Origin: UPXZ01 sp035402725
Lineage (GTDB): Bacteria; Bacteroidota; Bacteroidia; Bacteroidales; Paludibacteraceae
Reading direction: 5' to 3'
DNA: 6,415 nt
Assembly: GCA_035402725.1 (NCBI GenBank)
Contig: DAONDU010000146.1
Span: 1 to 6,415 of the forward strand
The first letter of the stretch is position 1. Every line of letters starts with the position of its first letter. Both the position numbers and the translations under genes were made by a program. Positions 6,377 to 6,415 of this stretch are shown one piece after another. The notes below the pieces were generated by a model. It saw only the letters and a list, made by a program, of their open reading frames with translations, was not told where the DNA came from and made no database searches.

Positions 6377-6415
6377 ATGTTTTTTTCAGAAAAAGATCAA
6401 ATCATTATTAAATAT
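6377..6415 (+). CDS. Possible start of a downstream gene, cut by the window edge
   Basis: An ATG lies 17 bases after the receptor stop codon and opens 13 codons (MFFSEKDQIIIKY) that run to the end of the window without a stop. The short distance would fit an operon with the receptor. The peptide is too short to assign a family, and open frames of this length are common by chance, so the call rests on position alone. No hairpin terminator lies between the receptor stop and this ATG. Confidence 0.3.
   Translation, partial: MFFSEKDQIIIKY

Overview
The window looks like ordinary chromosome from a draft or metagenome-assembled genome of a Bacteroidota bacterium, most likely order Bacteroidales. 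This rests on four things: a Bacteroidota-type -7 promoter element (TAnnTTTG) ahead of two transcription units, the near absence of Shine-Dalgarno sequences, AT-rich spacers between more balanced genes, and gene families typical of the group (a DUF6242-type lipoprotein and a TonB-dependent receptor with a Bacteroidota-style plug). All recognisable genes are on the + strand. A run of exactly 100 N (4365-4464) is a scaffold gap, so the last gene has lost its 5' end.

Layout. 1-414 is a long AT-rich non-coding region with a three-copy inverted/direct repeat (109-157) and a good -7 element just ahead of the first gene. 415-1922 holds a two-gene operon for an MCE/Mla-type lipid ABC transporter: permease (mlaE) and ATPase (mlaF), 8 bp apart. 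1923-1992 is a degenerate array of 7-8 bp tandem repeats that starts directly after the mlaF stop codon. 2039-2812 encodes an AP endonuclease/exonuclease III, closer to the ExoA/APE1 branch than to E. coli ExoIII. 2902-2909 is a perfect -7 element ahead of 2956-4323, a DUF6242-like lipoprotein with an N-terminal Ig-like region and a C-terminal beta-propeller-like region. After the gap, 4465-6359 is most of a TonB-dependent outer-membrane receptor. The last 39 bases (6377-6415) may be the start of another gene running off the window.

How the genes work together. MlaE and MlaF are the inner-membrane core of a phospholipid transporter that helps keep the outer membrane asymmetric; the MCE substrate-binding subunit (MlaD) is not in this window. 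The AP endonuclease is a DNA-repair housekeeping gene with no evident link to its neighbours. The most interesting pair is the propeller-like lipoprotein next to the TonB-dependent receptor. By analogy with BtuG-BtuB and SusD-SusC this could be a surface lipoprotein that captures substrate for its receptor, but the substrate is unknown and the adjacency depends on the scaffold join being correct. I found no CRISPR array, insertion sequence, tRNA, rRNA or recognisable riboswitch.
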